Positions 53,225-62,964 of a stretch of DNA of 64,000 nucleotides are shown piece by piece. Source of the DNA: Adenophora triphylla var. japonica (Eukaryota > Streptophyta > Magnoliopsida > Asterales > Campanulaceae); contig JAFEMH010001487.1 in NCBI GenBank assembly GCA_022495995.1, forward strand, positions 372,001 through 436,000, written 5' to 3'. The notes under the pieces are model-generated. The model searched no databases. It saw only the letters and a list, made by a program, of their open reading frames with translations, and was not told where the DNA came from. Within the stretch, counting starts at the first letter, position 1. Each line of letters starts with the position of its first letter. The translations under genes and the position numbers were made by a program.

Positions 53225-55927
53225 CAGTCTTTAACCATCATTGGCCAGTAGTATCCCATCCTCTTTATGGGGAAGTGGAGTTTTGGCCCGGACTGCTGAG
53301 CTCTGCATATTCTGGAGTGTGCCTCTTCCATTGCTTGGACTGCCTCTTCATCCCATAGGCATCGAAGGAAGACTCCCTCAAATGACCGATGAAATAGAGT
53401 CCCCATGTAGTAATGAATCTTGGTGCTCATCAACGAATGTCCTTTTTGCGACGTGGTTCACTTGGCAACCTTCCATGCTCCAGGAAATCGATGATAGGGA
53501 TTCTCCAATCTTCGCTCATAGTAATTTGTACTGAAACAATGTCCACTTCTTCAAGGTCACACTCAATATGTTGGCAGGACCCATCGTTGACATACTGCAC
53601 TTTAACCGGTTCATCATTCAATAGTACTAAAGTTGTAGCTAGGTTTGCCAGGGCATCCGCAATACGGTTCTCGCTTATTGGGATGTGCTCTAAAGTTATG
53701 CTTTCAAATGTTGTCATCAAGTGAGCAGCATACTAGACGTATGGTACTAAGTTTTCTTTCTTGACCTCATACTCTTTCTTGACTTGATTGACCACCAACA
53801 GTGAATGACCATAGACTTCTAAGCTAGCAACCTCCAATTCAGATACCATTTGGAGGCCGATGATCAATGCTTGGTTCTCGGACACATTATTTGAGCATTT
53901 TTCTTTCAACGCAAAGTAATATGGCAAAATTTTTATTTGAAGAGCTACAAACACAACACCCGCTCCTGCGCCATCTGATCGAGCTGCTCCATCTAAGAAC
54001 ATCATCTAAGGTGAGAATGTATCTATGTAGAATACTTCTTCATCAGAGAGTTCGTCAAAAATTTCCCAATCATCAGGTATTGGGTGGTTTGGAAGGAAAT
54101 CTGCTAGCGCTTGTCCTTTAATTGCTTTTTGAGGTATATATGTGATCTCAAAATCATTGAAAAAGATTGACCACCTTGCTAAACGTCCCGACAAAACTGT
54201 TTTAGCCATAACATACTTGAGAGGCTCGTCTTTAGCAATAAAGTGTATAGTATAAGAAAGAAAGTAATGGCTCAGCTTTTGAGAAGCAAATGCTAATGCA
54301 AGACATGTCTTCTCGATTGGTTTGTACCTTACCTCCATTTATGTTAGCCTTCGACTTAAGTAATACAATGCTCTCTCTTTATGTTCTTCAGTGTGCTGAG
54401 CTTGCATAGCTCCCAAATATTCTTCTTGTGCAGCAATGTACAACACCAAAGGTTTTTCGGGGATTGGTGCCCCTAAGACAGGAGGATTTAGTAAGTACTT
54501 CTTTATGCTATCCAAAGCGTTTTGGCAGGCTGAAACCTTCCAGACAAATTAGATATGAACCACCGAATATACGAAAGAGATCCTTACAAGCTTCGAAGTT
54601 CTTTCAAATTTCGCGGCTCTGGAATGTTTTGTATTGCTTCAATATTAGACGTAACGACTTCAATCCCACAGTGTTTTACAATGAACCCGAAGAACTTCCC
54701 CGACGAAACACCAAAGGCGCACTTGGTGGGGTTCATCTTAATATTGTTAGTAATATATGTAAAAATCTTTTAGTTATGTAAATATATTGTATTATATTTA
54801 GAATAGGACTAATATTACTAACAAATCTCTTTCCTTGTGAGTGTCAATTTATGTTTCCTTGTATGAGTTGGATTGCATCAAATAAGGAAGAGTTTGACTG
54901 ATTGAAAAACTTCTCAAAGGTGCATATAAATACAAGACCTCGGTACATTGAGAAGACATGGATTGAGAATTATTTGGAAGAGAAAGTATTTTGTTCTTCA
55001 AGGATTCAAGACAACTTTTTAGATTGTGAGTTCAGTTGTAACTTACATCTTAACTCACATCTAGATTTCATTCAATTTCTTTGTTATACTTTTATTTATA
55101 ATAGGTTCTCCTTGGGAAAGAAAGATTGTTCTTGTTTTAGAAGTTTTTAGAACTTGCTTTAGTATTTTAATCTTTTTGTTTCACTTATTCTTGTTTTCTT
55201 CTGTAAAACAGATCTTTAATAGTGAAAACCTTTTTGGGCTTAAAGTCTTGTTTGCTGGGACAGAACCAGTAAACATTTAATTATTTGTGTTCTTTATTTT
55301 ATTCTGCTGCTTATTGGTTGATTTGTGAACAGTTTTAACTCACATCTGTACTCACATCTGTAATCTGTTCCGTTGAACTAATTTCCTAGCTACACTAAAC
55401 TTTCATTGTTGATAAGTAGCTCCGGTGTTCTTCAACCCGAAGGGCATCACTTTATAACAGTAGATCCCTTTTGGTGTGCGAAATGCATTCTTTTCCTCAT
55501 CTTCTGGTGACATTCGTATCTGATTGTATCCCGCGCAACCATCCATGAATGATAAAAATTCATGTCCTGTAGTGGCATCCACCATGAGGTCGATGATGGG
55601 TAAGAGGAAGTCATCCTTAGGGCGAGCAAAATTTAAATAACGAAAGTCTACACAAAAGTGTATCTGCCCACTCTTCTTCTTCACCGGGACAATGCTTGCA
55701 ATCCACGTAGGGCACTTGACTTATCTAATAAATCTGGCCTCAATCAACTTATCGATTCCCTCTTCTATTTTGGCTGTCAATTCAGGAGAGAATGTTCGTC
55801 GTGCTTGTTTTACTGGTCGGGCTCCATGTTTGATAGTTAGATGATGAATAGCTACCTTGGGGTCAAGTCCAGACATCTCCTTGTAAGTCCATGAAAAATC
55901 ATCTTTAAATTCAAGCAACAATGTCAA
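53225..55927 (-). pseudogene. Tat-lineage pol: reverse transcriptase, RNase H, second RNase H, integrase start
   Basis: Minus strand: the reverse transcriptase N-part (KEMSGLDPKVAIHHL, 55927; stop at about 55721; VKKKSGQIHFCVDFRYLN, FMDGCAGYNQIRMSPEDEEK, PFGLKNTGATYQQ to about 55406); interruption by an LTR; then KMNPTKCAFGVSSGKFFGF (about 54735), the first RNase H (RYKPIEKTCLALAFASQKL, 54330), and after further stops the second, archaeal-like RNase H (FLDGAARSDGAGAGVVF, about 53995; ENRIADALANLAT), which defines the Tat lineage, and the integrase zinc region with RCLWDEEAVQAMEEAHS and PIKRMGYYWP (about 53330-53240). It breaks at about 53225. About 45 codons including the YxDD active site are missing at the LTR insertion. 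Confidence 0.88.
54745..55405 (+). mobile_element. Solo LTR-like insertion (661 bp) within the Tat reverse transcriptase
   Basis: TGTTAGTAATATATG ... cactaaactttCA, with a TATA-like catataaatacaagacc at about 54922 and a likely R/U5 region. Flanks are aatat and ttgtt, so there is no target duplication. The host frame lacks about 45 codons across it, which fits insertion followed by a deletion or an exchange between two elements. Its tail (actcacatctg twice) resembles copia LTR sequence. Confidence 0.6.
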
Positions 55928-55941
55928 GTACTAGGATTAAG

Positions 55942-55958
55942 CCCGTGCTTCGCACGGG
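55942..55958 (-). terminator. Helitron 3' terminal hairpin
   Basis: Seven-base arms cccgtgc / gcacggg with loop ttc, 11 bases from the terminal CTAG at 55931-55934. This hairpin acts as the rolling-circle transposition terminator. Confidence 0.92.
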
Positions 55959-56326
55959 GATTACATTTTCGGTGACTTTTGTGTAAAATATATTTAAAGA
56001 AGGGTTCTTTTCTCATTTGTACATAGTTAAATACCATATTGTTATTTATATTTGAGAGGGGGGTATTATGAATTATGGGTAAATTATGTGGGGGTTAATT
56101 GAAAATAAGTAGATTGTTAGGTGGCGCCTCCGCAAGCGATGAGTTAGCTGATATTGTCTTCTCAGTTGACATCGAATGCGCTGCCTAGACCTTACCTCTA
56201 CTCTACATTGTCAGTTTGTAATTGCGTAGAATTAATTCTCCTCATAGTGTAATGATGGCTGTTTTTAATCAATCTCTTGTGGAGGTTTGTTTTTCTTCAT
56301 TTTTAGCATTTTTTTCTTTTTTGCAG

Positions 56327-56401
56327 ACGATAAATTGGAAAGCGGAATTTAATTTGTCTAGACATCACGGCGATTCAAGCACAACTGCTGGAATTGAACA
56401 G
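56327..56401 (+). other. Exon-like fragment, possibly captured
   Basis: 75 bp preceded by a pyrimidine-rich acceptor (tttttcttttttgcag) and followed by a donor (cag then gtatca). In frame it reads TINWKAEFNLSRHHGDSSTT then AGIEQ. Upstream, ATGGCTGTTTTTAATCAATC (56255) gives MAVFNQSLVE before gtttgt, but the implied 42-bp intron would be too short for a plant, so the two are probably not simply spliced. The source gene is not recognised. Confidence 0.35.
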
Positions 56402-56696
56402 GTATCATTACTACCTTTCCATTATGTTATTCATTGTGTAGAAATAGTTTATGATTTGATTTGATGACTTAGGTTGTAGTTTAAAATTAGGTTTTTCTGT
56501 GTGTTAATTATAGAATATGGAGACGTTTAAATTTGTTAGTTAACAGTCAACAGTCATGTCTATTGAATAAATGGTGTCTTTTTGGTTGATTTATGAACTC
56601 ATTCTCATCCTTCAGCGGTTATAAGTACCTAGTATGTTCTTATTATTGTTATTAAACGGAAAAAAATAATTTTTTCAAGCTCTCTAATCTTCGCAA

Positions 56697-57353
56697 ATGG
56701 CCCCTGTTCCTGCTCCTCAGATGAATCTAGCTGTTAATCCACAGATTCATCTTCTAAGTTCAAACACTATTGTCTTCCGCACTCCTGACATTTATAGTGA
56801 GGTTCCTAAATATGTGGTAGTGGATAGGAGGGCTAATAAAGTTAGGTTTGTGCTGCGTAGATCCCCTAATCAGATGTTTGAGCGGTTGGAGATTTTTAAT
56901 GTGGCTGATAATTTCCCTGATCAACTTGTTGATGATGAAGGGGGAAATGGGACATTATCTTTCATGTTCATATCTGATGAGTATGTGAGTGCTGAAGATA
57001 TGACTATGAAGTTCAATACTTATGTCCATTTTCTGCATCCTGATGTTGCCATACTGAGTGTAGGGTTTGGAAGGTCTACCATTTTCGACTTGTTACTGGG
57101 TTATTATGATGAATTTTGCATGATGGAATTAAGGGGAGGGGGCAATGAGATGATTTTATACTTTTTCTTCAAGAGTGAAAAAATTTTAGTGAATGGAATT
57201 GATGATCGGGTTGTCAGTTTTGTAGAAGTTAGTCGGCTGATTGCGGAACCAGTGGTGGCTGTGAGTCCTCTGGTGGATGGAGACCCCATAGTTGATGCAG
57301 AGCCGGTCATTCCAAGTTACAATCTGTCAAATGGTTATTCCAATGGTTTTTAG
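56697..57353 (+). CDS. Intact 218-residue ORF of unknown function inside the Helitron
   Basis: A single uninterrupted frame from ATG at 56697 (context cgcaaATGGCC) to TAG. The N-terminus MAPVPAPQMNLAVNPQIHLL is followed by a mixed alpha/beta-looking body with KYVVVDRRANKVRFVLRRS, FERLEIFNVADNFPDQLVDD, VHFLHPDVAILSVGFGRST and MMELRGGGNEMILYFFF, then an acidic V/D/P-rich repeat (VDGDP, VDAEP) and the C-terminus NLSNGYSNGF. No signal peptide or clear membrane span; no family recognised. Flanks look transcribed: a CTCTAATC leader before it and a T-rich 3' region to about 57600. It lies on the strand opposite to the Helitron helicase. Candidates: captured or retroposed host gene, or old viral insertion. 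Confidence 0.5.
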   Translation: MAPVPAPQMNLAVNPQIHLLSSNTIVFRTPDIYSEVPKYVVVDRRANKVRFVLRRSPNQMFERLEIFNVADNFPDQLVDDEGGNGTLSFMFISDEYVSAEDMTMKFNTYVHFLHPDVAILSVGFGRSTIFDLLLGYYDEFCMMELRGGGNEMILYFFFKSEKILVNGIDDRVVSFVEVSRLIAEPVVAVSPLVDGDPIVDAEPVIPSYNLSNGYSNGF

Positions 57354-57609
57354 ATGTATGTGAGTAGGAGGTTGTTTCCTTTTTTTTTTTTTTTCAAAAG
57401 TTTCAGTGGTTGGAGGGAATGGATGTGGTGATTATCTTTTTGTTTCTGAAGGTTAGAGTATGTTGTTAAGGGTGGGGGTTCATGGAGGTTATCAAGCTTG
57501 TTTGCAGTTTGATATTTTGGGTGTTCTTATTAGAGGTCCATATATTCCTAGCAAATATTTAATGCTTTTCTGTTTTTATCTTTAATGTAATGCGAACATG
57601 TTTAAAATA

Positions 57610-58098
57610 GGGAATTTGCCCCATAAGTTCCTTTTGAAACAAATCACTTCCCACTAAGTTTCTCATTGTATTAAAATGCCCCATAAGTTCTCATGTTGTA
57701 TTATGTATAATACAACATTTAGTTATGCAGTAGTTTAAAATTATAATACTGCATCCGCACCACCGCCTCCGCCACAGCCCAGCTTCGCCGCCGCCGTCTG
57801 CTATCCCCGCATGCCGAATTTCGGTCAATTTTAGCCGGAATCCGGTCAATTTTCACCGAAATCCGGCAATTTTGGCCGAAATCCGATCGTCGATCGCCGG
57901 AATCCGGTCCCCGGAGGTCGGAATCTGGTCGCCTGTCCATGGGCTTCGGACTCCGGTCACCGGCGGCCGTCGGAATGCAGTATTATGGCCTTAATTGATG
58001 TTGTATTTTCGAAATATAATACAACACCATAATACAACATGGGGAAGAAACTTATCGGGCATTATGAAACTTTTTTAGAACTTATCGGGCATAGTCCC
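57610..58098. mobile_element. MULE-type MITE (489 bp), 9-bp target duplication TTTAAAATA
   Basis: tttaaaata at 57601-57609 and 58099-58107. Ends gggaatttgccccataag and cttatcgggcatagtccc form an inverted repeat of about 21 bp with few mismatches, and subterminal copies of cccataagtt / acttatcggg occur inside. Smaller inner repeats (gcagta / tactgc; ttgtattat / ataatacaac) frame a GC-rich core (57745-57970) with repeated atccggtcaattt and cgccgccg motifs. No coding function is evident. Confidence 0.88.
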
Positions 58099-58667
58099 TT
58101 TAAAATATTATGTTTCATGGTTATATGCTTGAATGGGCGTAAATTTCCTTTTCTTTTATTGGCAATTAGTCTTTTACTGATTCCTTTTTTTTATCTGTCC
58201 TAGAGTATCCGTATGTGAATGAACAAAATTCAAATGAAAAGATTAAAATTAAGTAAGAAACATAACCGAACTAAGTTCAAAATTAAAATACAAAATTTAG
58301 AATATAATGAATATCTAAAGCAAATTGTAAAGTTAAATAGACATAAAAAGTAACACATAAAGTCACCTTATACGGGTCTTACACTATCCTTGGCATGTCA
58401 TGGTAAGAAAATTCTTGGCAAATGACGATGGCAGGGACGAAGACAATAGGAGATACAGAGAAAAAAGTGTGATGAAACATAAAAAAATAACCCTCATTCG
58501 GCAGTAAAAGTAACTTGCTTTTCATACAATAACATTACATGTTTCATACGTATGAATTGAAAAAGGTTCAGAATACTTAAATAATTATTATAAATTATTT
58601 GTATTGCCAACAATGTTTTAGACAGATAAATTGCATTGTTAAAAAGACATTTGCTAACTGAAAATTA

Positions 58668-59690
58668 TTAATAACATAATTTATCAAAAATTTCTTTGTA
58701 CACAACATTCTTAGTCCAACCTTTGTATTCGTCATCTGTTTCTAAGCATAGAATTTTCAGTCCGTCTGGTGTCTTCACCCTAGAAACAGCGACATACAAT
58801 TGTCCATGACTAAACACTGGTTGGGGCAAATACAAACCAACATTTCCCAATGTTTGCCCTTGACTCTTGTTTATTGTCATTGCATAACAAACTCTAACAG
58901 GAAATTGTCTCCTTCTTAAGACAAAAGGAAGTTTTCCTTCTGTGGACGTTAATATAATCGTAGGAATTAACACTTTATCCCCAATATTTGATCCAGAAAT
59001 GATGGTAGCTTCAATAACTCTTTTACCTAGTTGCTTCACAATAAGTCTCGTGCCATTGCAAAGACCTTGACTTGGGCTGACATTTCGAAGTAACATAATA
59101 GGTATTCCAATCTTAAGCCACAGCGTATAATTAGGTATACTAGTGAACTTTAAGCTATTAAGGAATTTAACAGGATATAACATTTCATGATTGGAAGTGC
59201 TTTCAGCTGACATGTCAATTGTGTCGTAACTAAGGTATTCTTTCATCTTAGAATCCACCAAATCCATGATGTATGAGTTTATTTCGTCCACGACCTCATT
59301 CCTTGGAGTTAAAATGGCTCTGTTTGTCAAGTAATCAATGTCAAATTTCCTACATCTAAAATCTGGATAAGTGGAATTGAATATATCCTCAATTGGTTTT
59401 TCAGTGGGATCTAAAAGTATTTCTTTTGGTATTTTTACCCATTCTGCTTCGTCTGCGTCTCCTCTTGTTCTTGCCTTTTCTTGACCATCTCCTATTCTAA
59501 GAATCCATTGTGAAAAATCCTCCAAACTTAAATTATTCTCATTTCCTTGCATGGCAGATCCTTGCAATCGCATATTTTGTTTTAGAGCATATAATTCACA
59601 ATTAATCCATAAGTAGGAACTCTTCAACGAAGATATGACAATGTCGCCTCTGCTACTGTGATACGTGGTGCCCAAGATAGCGGCTCTCTT
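58668..59690 (-). pseudogene. Helitron RepHel C-terminal helicase fragment (Pif1-like)
   Basis: About 335 residues ending at a natural stop. Recognisable: SRGDIVISSLKSSYLW and LKQNMRL (helicase mid-region), NRAILTPRNEVVDEIN (motif IV region), GIPIMLLRNVSPSQGLCNGT (motif with LLRN.....GLCNGTRL), AMTINKSQGQTL (motif V) and LYVAVSRVKTPDGLKIL (motif VI). The frame is intact, but the Rep nuclease domain and helicase motifs I-III are missing because the Helitron breaks off at about 59690. Full-length RepHel is roughly 1,400 residues. Confidence 0.9.
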
Positions 59691-59724
59691 TTATTTTTTA
59701 TTTATTTTTGGAACCACTTTCTCG

Positions 59725-61484
59725 TGTAAGGGGATCACCGCCTCACATTAGTTTGGAAACGTCCGGTTTAAATTGCAAAACGGAGTCGCCACGCCATTTT
59801 GATTTCCTCAAAACTTTGAAAAAAAAGATTTGGATCCGGAGGTTAAGTTACCCTTTGGGAAGAACGGATCGTCGTTCACCCAAAGAGCCTTGCCGGAGCA
59901 AGTCTTCCAAGATCCGCTTTTCATGATTGCCTTAGTGTTTTCGTTTGTGGGATGAGTGTTTTGAAAAGGAGGGAATGTACCAAGTGGTCTTCCGGGCGTA
60001 TAAACCATGAGCTGGTTATCGCTCGGGATTCCTTGGATTTTTGATGTGTTAGGGACTTTGGTCACGTTCTCATCTTGGACTTATGATCATCATGATGAGA
60101 CCTTGGGTCACATGTGATCGGAAGAGGGACACCGTTTTTATAGTCCAAGGATGAGACTCTTTAGAAAGGAATTACCTTTGCCCATCAATCCTAAATCTTG
60201 AGACGATTTGAGCTCTTTTGGGACATTTATGCTCGTCTCAAGTGATGATCGGAGATATGTAGCTCAAGTTCATCCTTTTCTAAAGGAGAATCCATCTATG
60301 GCATCTTTAAGTGGAGGAAATGATGTAAAGATAGGACCTTTACACCATTTCGCTCCAAGAGATGCTCCAAGTACCAAAGGGGACTAGGGGAGGGGTATAA
60401 AGATTGGATCTTTATGCCGTCCTATGCCTTTTTATGCCTTAAGAAGGTCACTAGGCAATCCTTGGAGAGAGATCCAACCATGAGGGACATGGGGAATGCA
60501 TTTTAAGCTAAAGAGGACATTTTTAATGTAAAAAGATGACATTTTTATATGAAAAGATGACATTTTCACATCATCATGTGAGAGATCCACCCTAGAACAA
60601 GCCATTTGAGGTCTTATTGTTCATCCTTGGGATGGATCCTCTGTGAATCCCATGTGTGGGGGGGGAACAATATTTAAAGTGCATATTGATATTAGATTAT
60701 AACTTGGAAAAGGTAAAAAAAAAATCAGATTACAGCTGAAAAGATGAAGTCTCTGCATACTGGCTTGTTATGTCGCGTGACACAGGACTTGCATGGCAAG
60801 TTGTGTCGCGTGACACAATTAGCCATTTGCAGAAACTCTTACAACTGAGATTTACAGACACAGCAAGGCAATAATATAGCCAAGTTGCATCACAAATGGA
60901 TCTCAGAGAGCATGCATGTCAATAATGAACGCTTTGAGAGGGCATGGATATGTGGGATCCACACTCTTCTCTAGTGTTTATGAAAAACTATATTAAAATG
61001 ATTCAATTACATTTGATGATATGCAAAATAACAATTGATCTATGAGATCTGAGACTTAAAATAGATATGCAATGATTAGATCTCAACTATTACATCACAT
61101 TTAAGGCTATTTAGTTGATTAAACTGCACATGTTTAAAAGAGAGAGATAGAGAGCGTTACCCTTGAAGATCCACGACCCCTATATCAAGTTAGATATAGG
61201 AGCCTTCAAACATCAGCCTCTTGAGTTGATATCAAGCCTTGATTCAATGAGAATCGTTGGTTCTATGTGGGTATATGAAATGGGTATTGGATTGATTGAA
61301 TGGTGAGTGTATTGTGTGACTTAGTGTGTGTTTTAGGGGGTGTATGAGGAGATAGACTAGTGTCTGGGAGTATTTTGGCAGAGTGACGCCAAGGAGTGGA
61401 AAAAAGGGTCCTTAAAATGAGAGGTGTAGGCCTCTATTTATAGCTGCATGGGAGTGGTGATGGATGTGTATTTACCCATCCAAA
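59725..61484 (-). mobile_element. Tat/Ogre-type LTR (D), reverse orientation, partial
   Basis: On the minus strand it ends ggtgatccccttACA (59725 is the last base) and contains gggtaacttaacctccgg and ggcgtggcgactccg (59781-59795) at the position seen in A1, A2 and the left LTR. A reverse-strand TATA-like gctataaatagagg lies at about 61431-61444. tgtgtcgcgtgacaca palindromes lie at 60769-60816. The 5' edge is taken as the junction with the Athila-like LTR, which probably inserted into it. 59690-59724 is a short A/T-rich junction with the Helitron. Confidence 0.6.
60769..60816 (-). promoter_or_regulatory. tgtgtcgcgtgacaca palindromes of LTR D
   Basis: atgtcgcgtgacaca at 60769-60783 and tgtgtcgcgtgacaca at 60801-60816 (6-bp arms, gcgt centre). 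Unlike in the other LTRs they lie about 0.6 kb on the transcript side of the TATA-like site I propose, so either that TATA call is wrong or their position differs in this family. Confidence 0.5.
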
Positions 61485-62906
61485 TGATGCACTTTTTAAC
61501 TTTCTTTGCGTTTGATTCCCGAGTTTTATGTATATTGGATATGGTTTGTTAGTGTTTTGAAAGTACAGGGGCTGAAGTGCAACATTGCTGAAATCTGGGA
61601 CAAAAACTGACATTTGGAAGCTTTTGGATTAAATGGGAAATATTGGAAAATTCAGGGACTGAACTGGAAATATGGAATTTTTGGACGAATTTGATTTATA
61701 AAAATTCATGGAATTAAATGAAAAATAAAATCTCAAAGAGCGAAGCGCAAAAGAAGTCATTATAGTGGTCAAAATGGACTTGGCAATTGCGGAGACGAAA
61801 CGAATATCAATTATTACAAATCAAGGCCAAGAAGCTCGGCCAAAACTCACTGTCAATGAGCGCGGTCGCGCCAGGCACCATGGGCGGCCGCGCTGAAGGG
61901 AAAATACACGGCCAAAACTTCCTGTCAACTTGGGCGTCCGCGCTAGAATTAGAGGGCGGCCGCGCTACGTCGATTTCAGCATGGATATTCACGTATTAAT
62001 CAGGGGCATTATTGTCTTTCCACAGCCATGCACTAGTCTTGCCCTATTCTTTATTTATAATACAACAGCCACGTAGAGGGGGACATCATATATTCATATT
62101 ATATCATATCAGATTATTATTAGAATTAGAGTTTTTATTTTCTTTTCTTGGAACAATTGAAGAGAAGAATTATTCATCAATCCAGGTTTTTTATCTTTGT
62201 AAATTATGAGTAGCTAAATTTATTAGATTTGTAGATTGGTCGAACCTTTATCGGATTTCTATACATTAATATTTTAATTCTTTCTATTTGATTCCTTCTA
62301 GTTCATTAATAGATTTTAATTTCTTGTTCTTGGATTCGAGACGTATGTTAAGATACGAACTCATCTTTGAATAATTGGGTATTTATTGAGCCATTAATTT
62401 GGGCGATTTATACATAGACCACTATTAATTGAATAATTTGGTCTGTGTCGTAATAGAATCGGATCAACATTAGGTTCTTTAATTCTTGTGTTCTTAACGT
62501 ATTCTTGGCATATTGTGGAACCGTAATAGACACTACAATATTGAAAGAGTATTTAGGATTGTAATCCGGCCACCTAACCGTGTCGATCCTAGCCAAAGTG
62601 AATGAACCCTAGAAGTTGAGTTAATGTTTTATAAGTAAAATTCTGCATAGAATGATGGTGAAGTGAAATCCAATCTACGAATCTCTGCTCATAATCTGTT
62701 TTATCGTTTAGTTAGTTTTTGTTATTTATTTTATGCTTTTTAGTTCTAAATCCAATCCATAAACTGTGGTTACTAAATTCATTGCTTTTACTTTATTTGT
62801 TTACCAACGAGTCTCTGTGGATTCGACCCTTGCATTTGCATACTGCTACACCGGTAGTGAGTACACTTGCTCGGTTTTTATTACAAGAGGGAGTTTTCCT
62901 CCATCA
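61485..62906 (+). mobile_element. 5' LTR of an Athila-like Ty3/gypsy element
   Basis: It ends ttttcctccatCA just before agttt and the primer site at 62913. The start is uncertain (tgatgcactttttaac at 61485 chosen). It contains caaagagcgaagcgc (about 61735), a cluster of GC-rich near-palindromes (61860-61965), tatttataata at about 62052 and a typical U5 with ggattcgacccttg (about 62819-62832). Confidence 0.7.
61860..62062 (+). promoter_or_regulatory. Near-palindrome cluster and TATA box of the Athila-like LTR
   Basis: gcgcggtcgcgc (61860-61871), tgggcggccgcgct (61881-61894), tgggcgtccgcgct (61931-61944) and gggcggccgcgc (61954-61965), then tatttataata at about 62052. The phrase accatgggcggccgc parallels accatgggcgaccgc in the copia LTR at 33742. 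Confidence 0.6.
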
Positions 62907-62912
62907 AGTTTT

Positions 62913-62930
62913 TGGCGCCGTTGCCGGGGA
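62913..62930 (+). promoter_or_regulatory. Primer-binding site (tRNA-Asp type)
   Basis: tggcgccgttgccgggga, six bases after the LTR, is the standard primer site of Athila and related plant gypsy elements, complementary to the 3' end of aspartate tRNA. It looks perfect. Confidence 0.92.
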
Positions 62931-62964
62931 CTTGTTGCAAGTAAACAAGTAGGTTAGGTAGTGA

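Larger units (their letters stand above)
55931..59690 (-). mobile_element. Helitron, 3' end complete, 5' part missing
   Basis: On the minus strand the element ends with the hairpin cccgtgcgaagcacggg, then cttaatCCTAG, followed by host T: the canonical Helitron 3' end (hairpin about 10 nt before CTRR, insertion between A and T). It landed in the Tat pol reading frame. The helicase C-terminus lies at 58668-59675 in the matching orientation, 2.7 kb inside the 3' end. The intervening DNA holds exon-like sequence, an intact unrecognised ORF and a MITE. The 5' TC end was not found; at about 59690 the sequence changes to an LTR. Confidence 0.85.

Noticed and set aside
56252..56401. Two-exon gene model MAVFNQSLVE + TINWKAEFNL
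   Set aside because: The implied intron would be 42 bp, below the usual minimum for plants; only the downstream exon-like cassette is kept.
57719..57940. 73-codon minus-strand frame in the MITE core
   Set aside because: Arises from repeated atccggtcaattt motifs; no conserved domain and no gene context.
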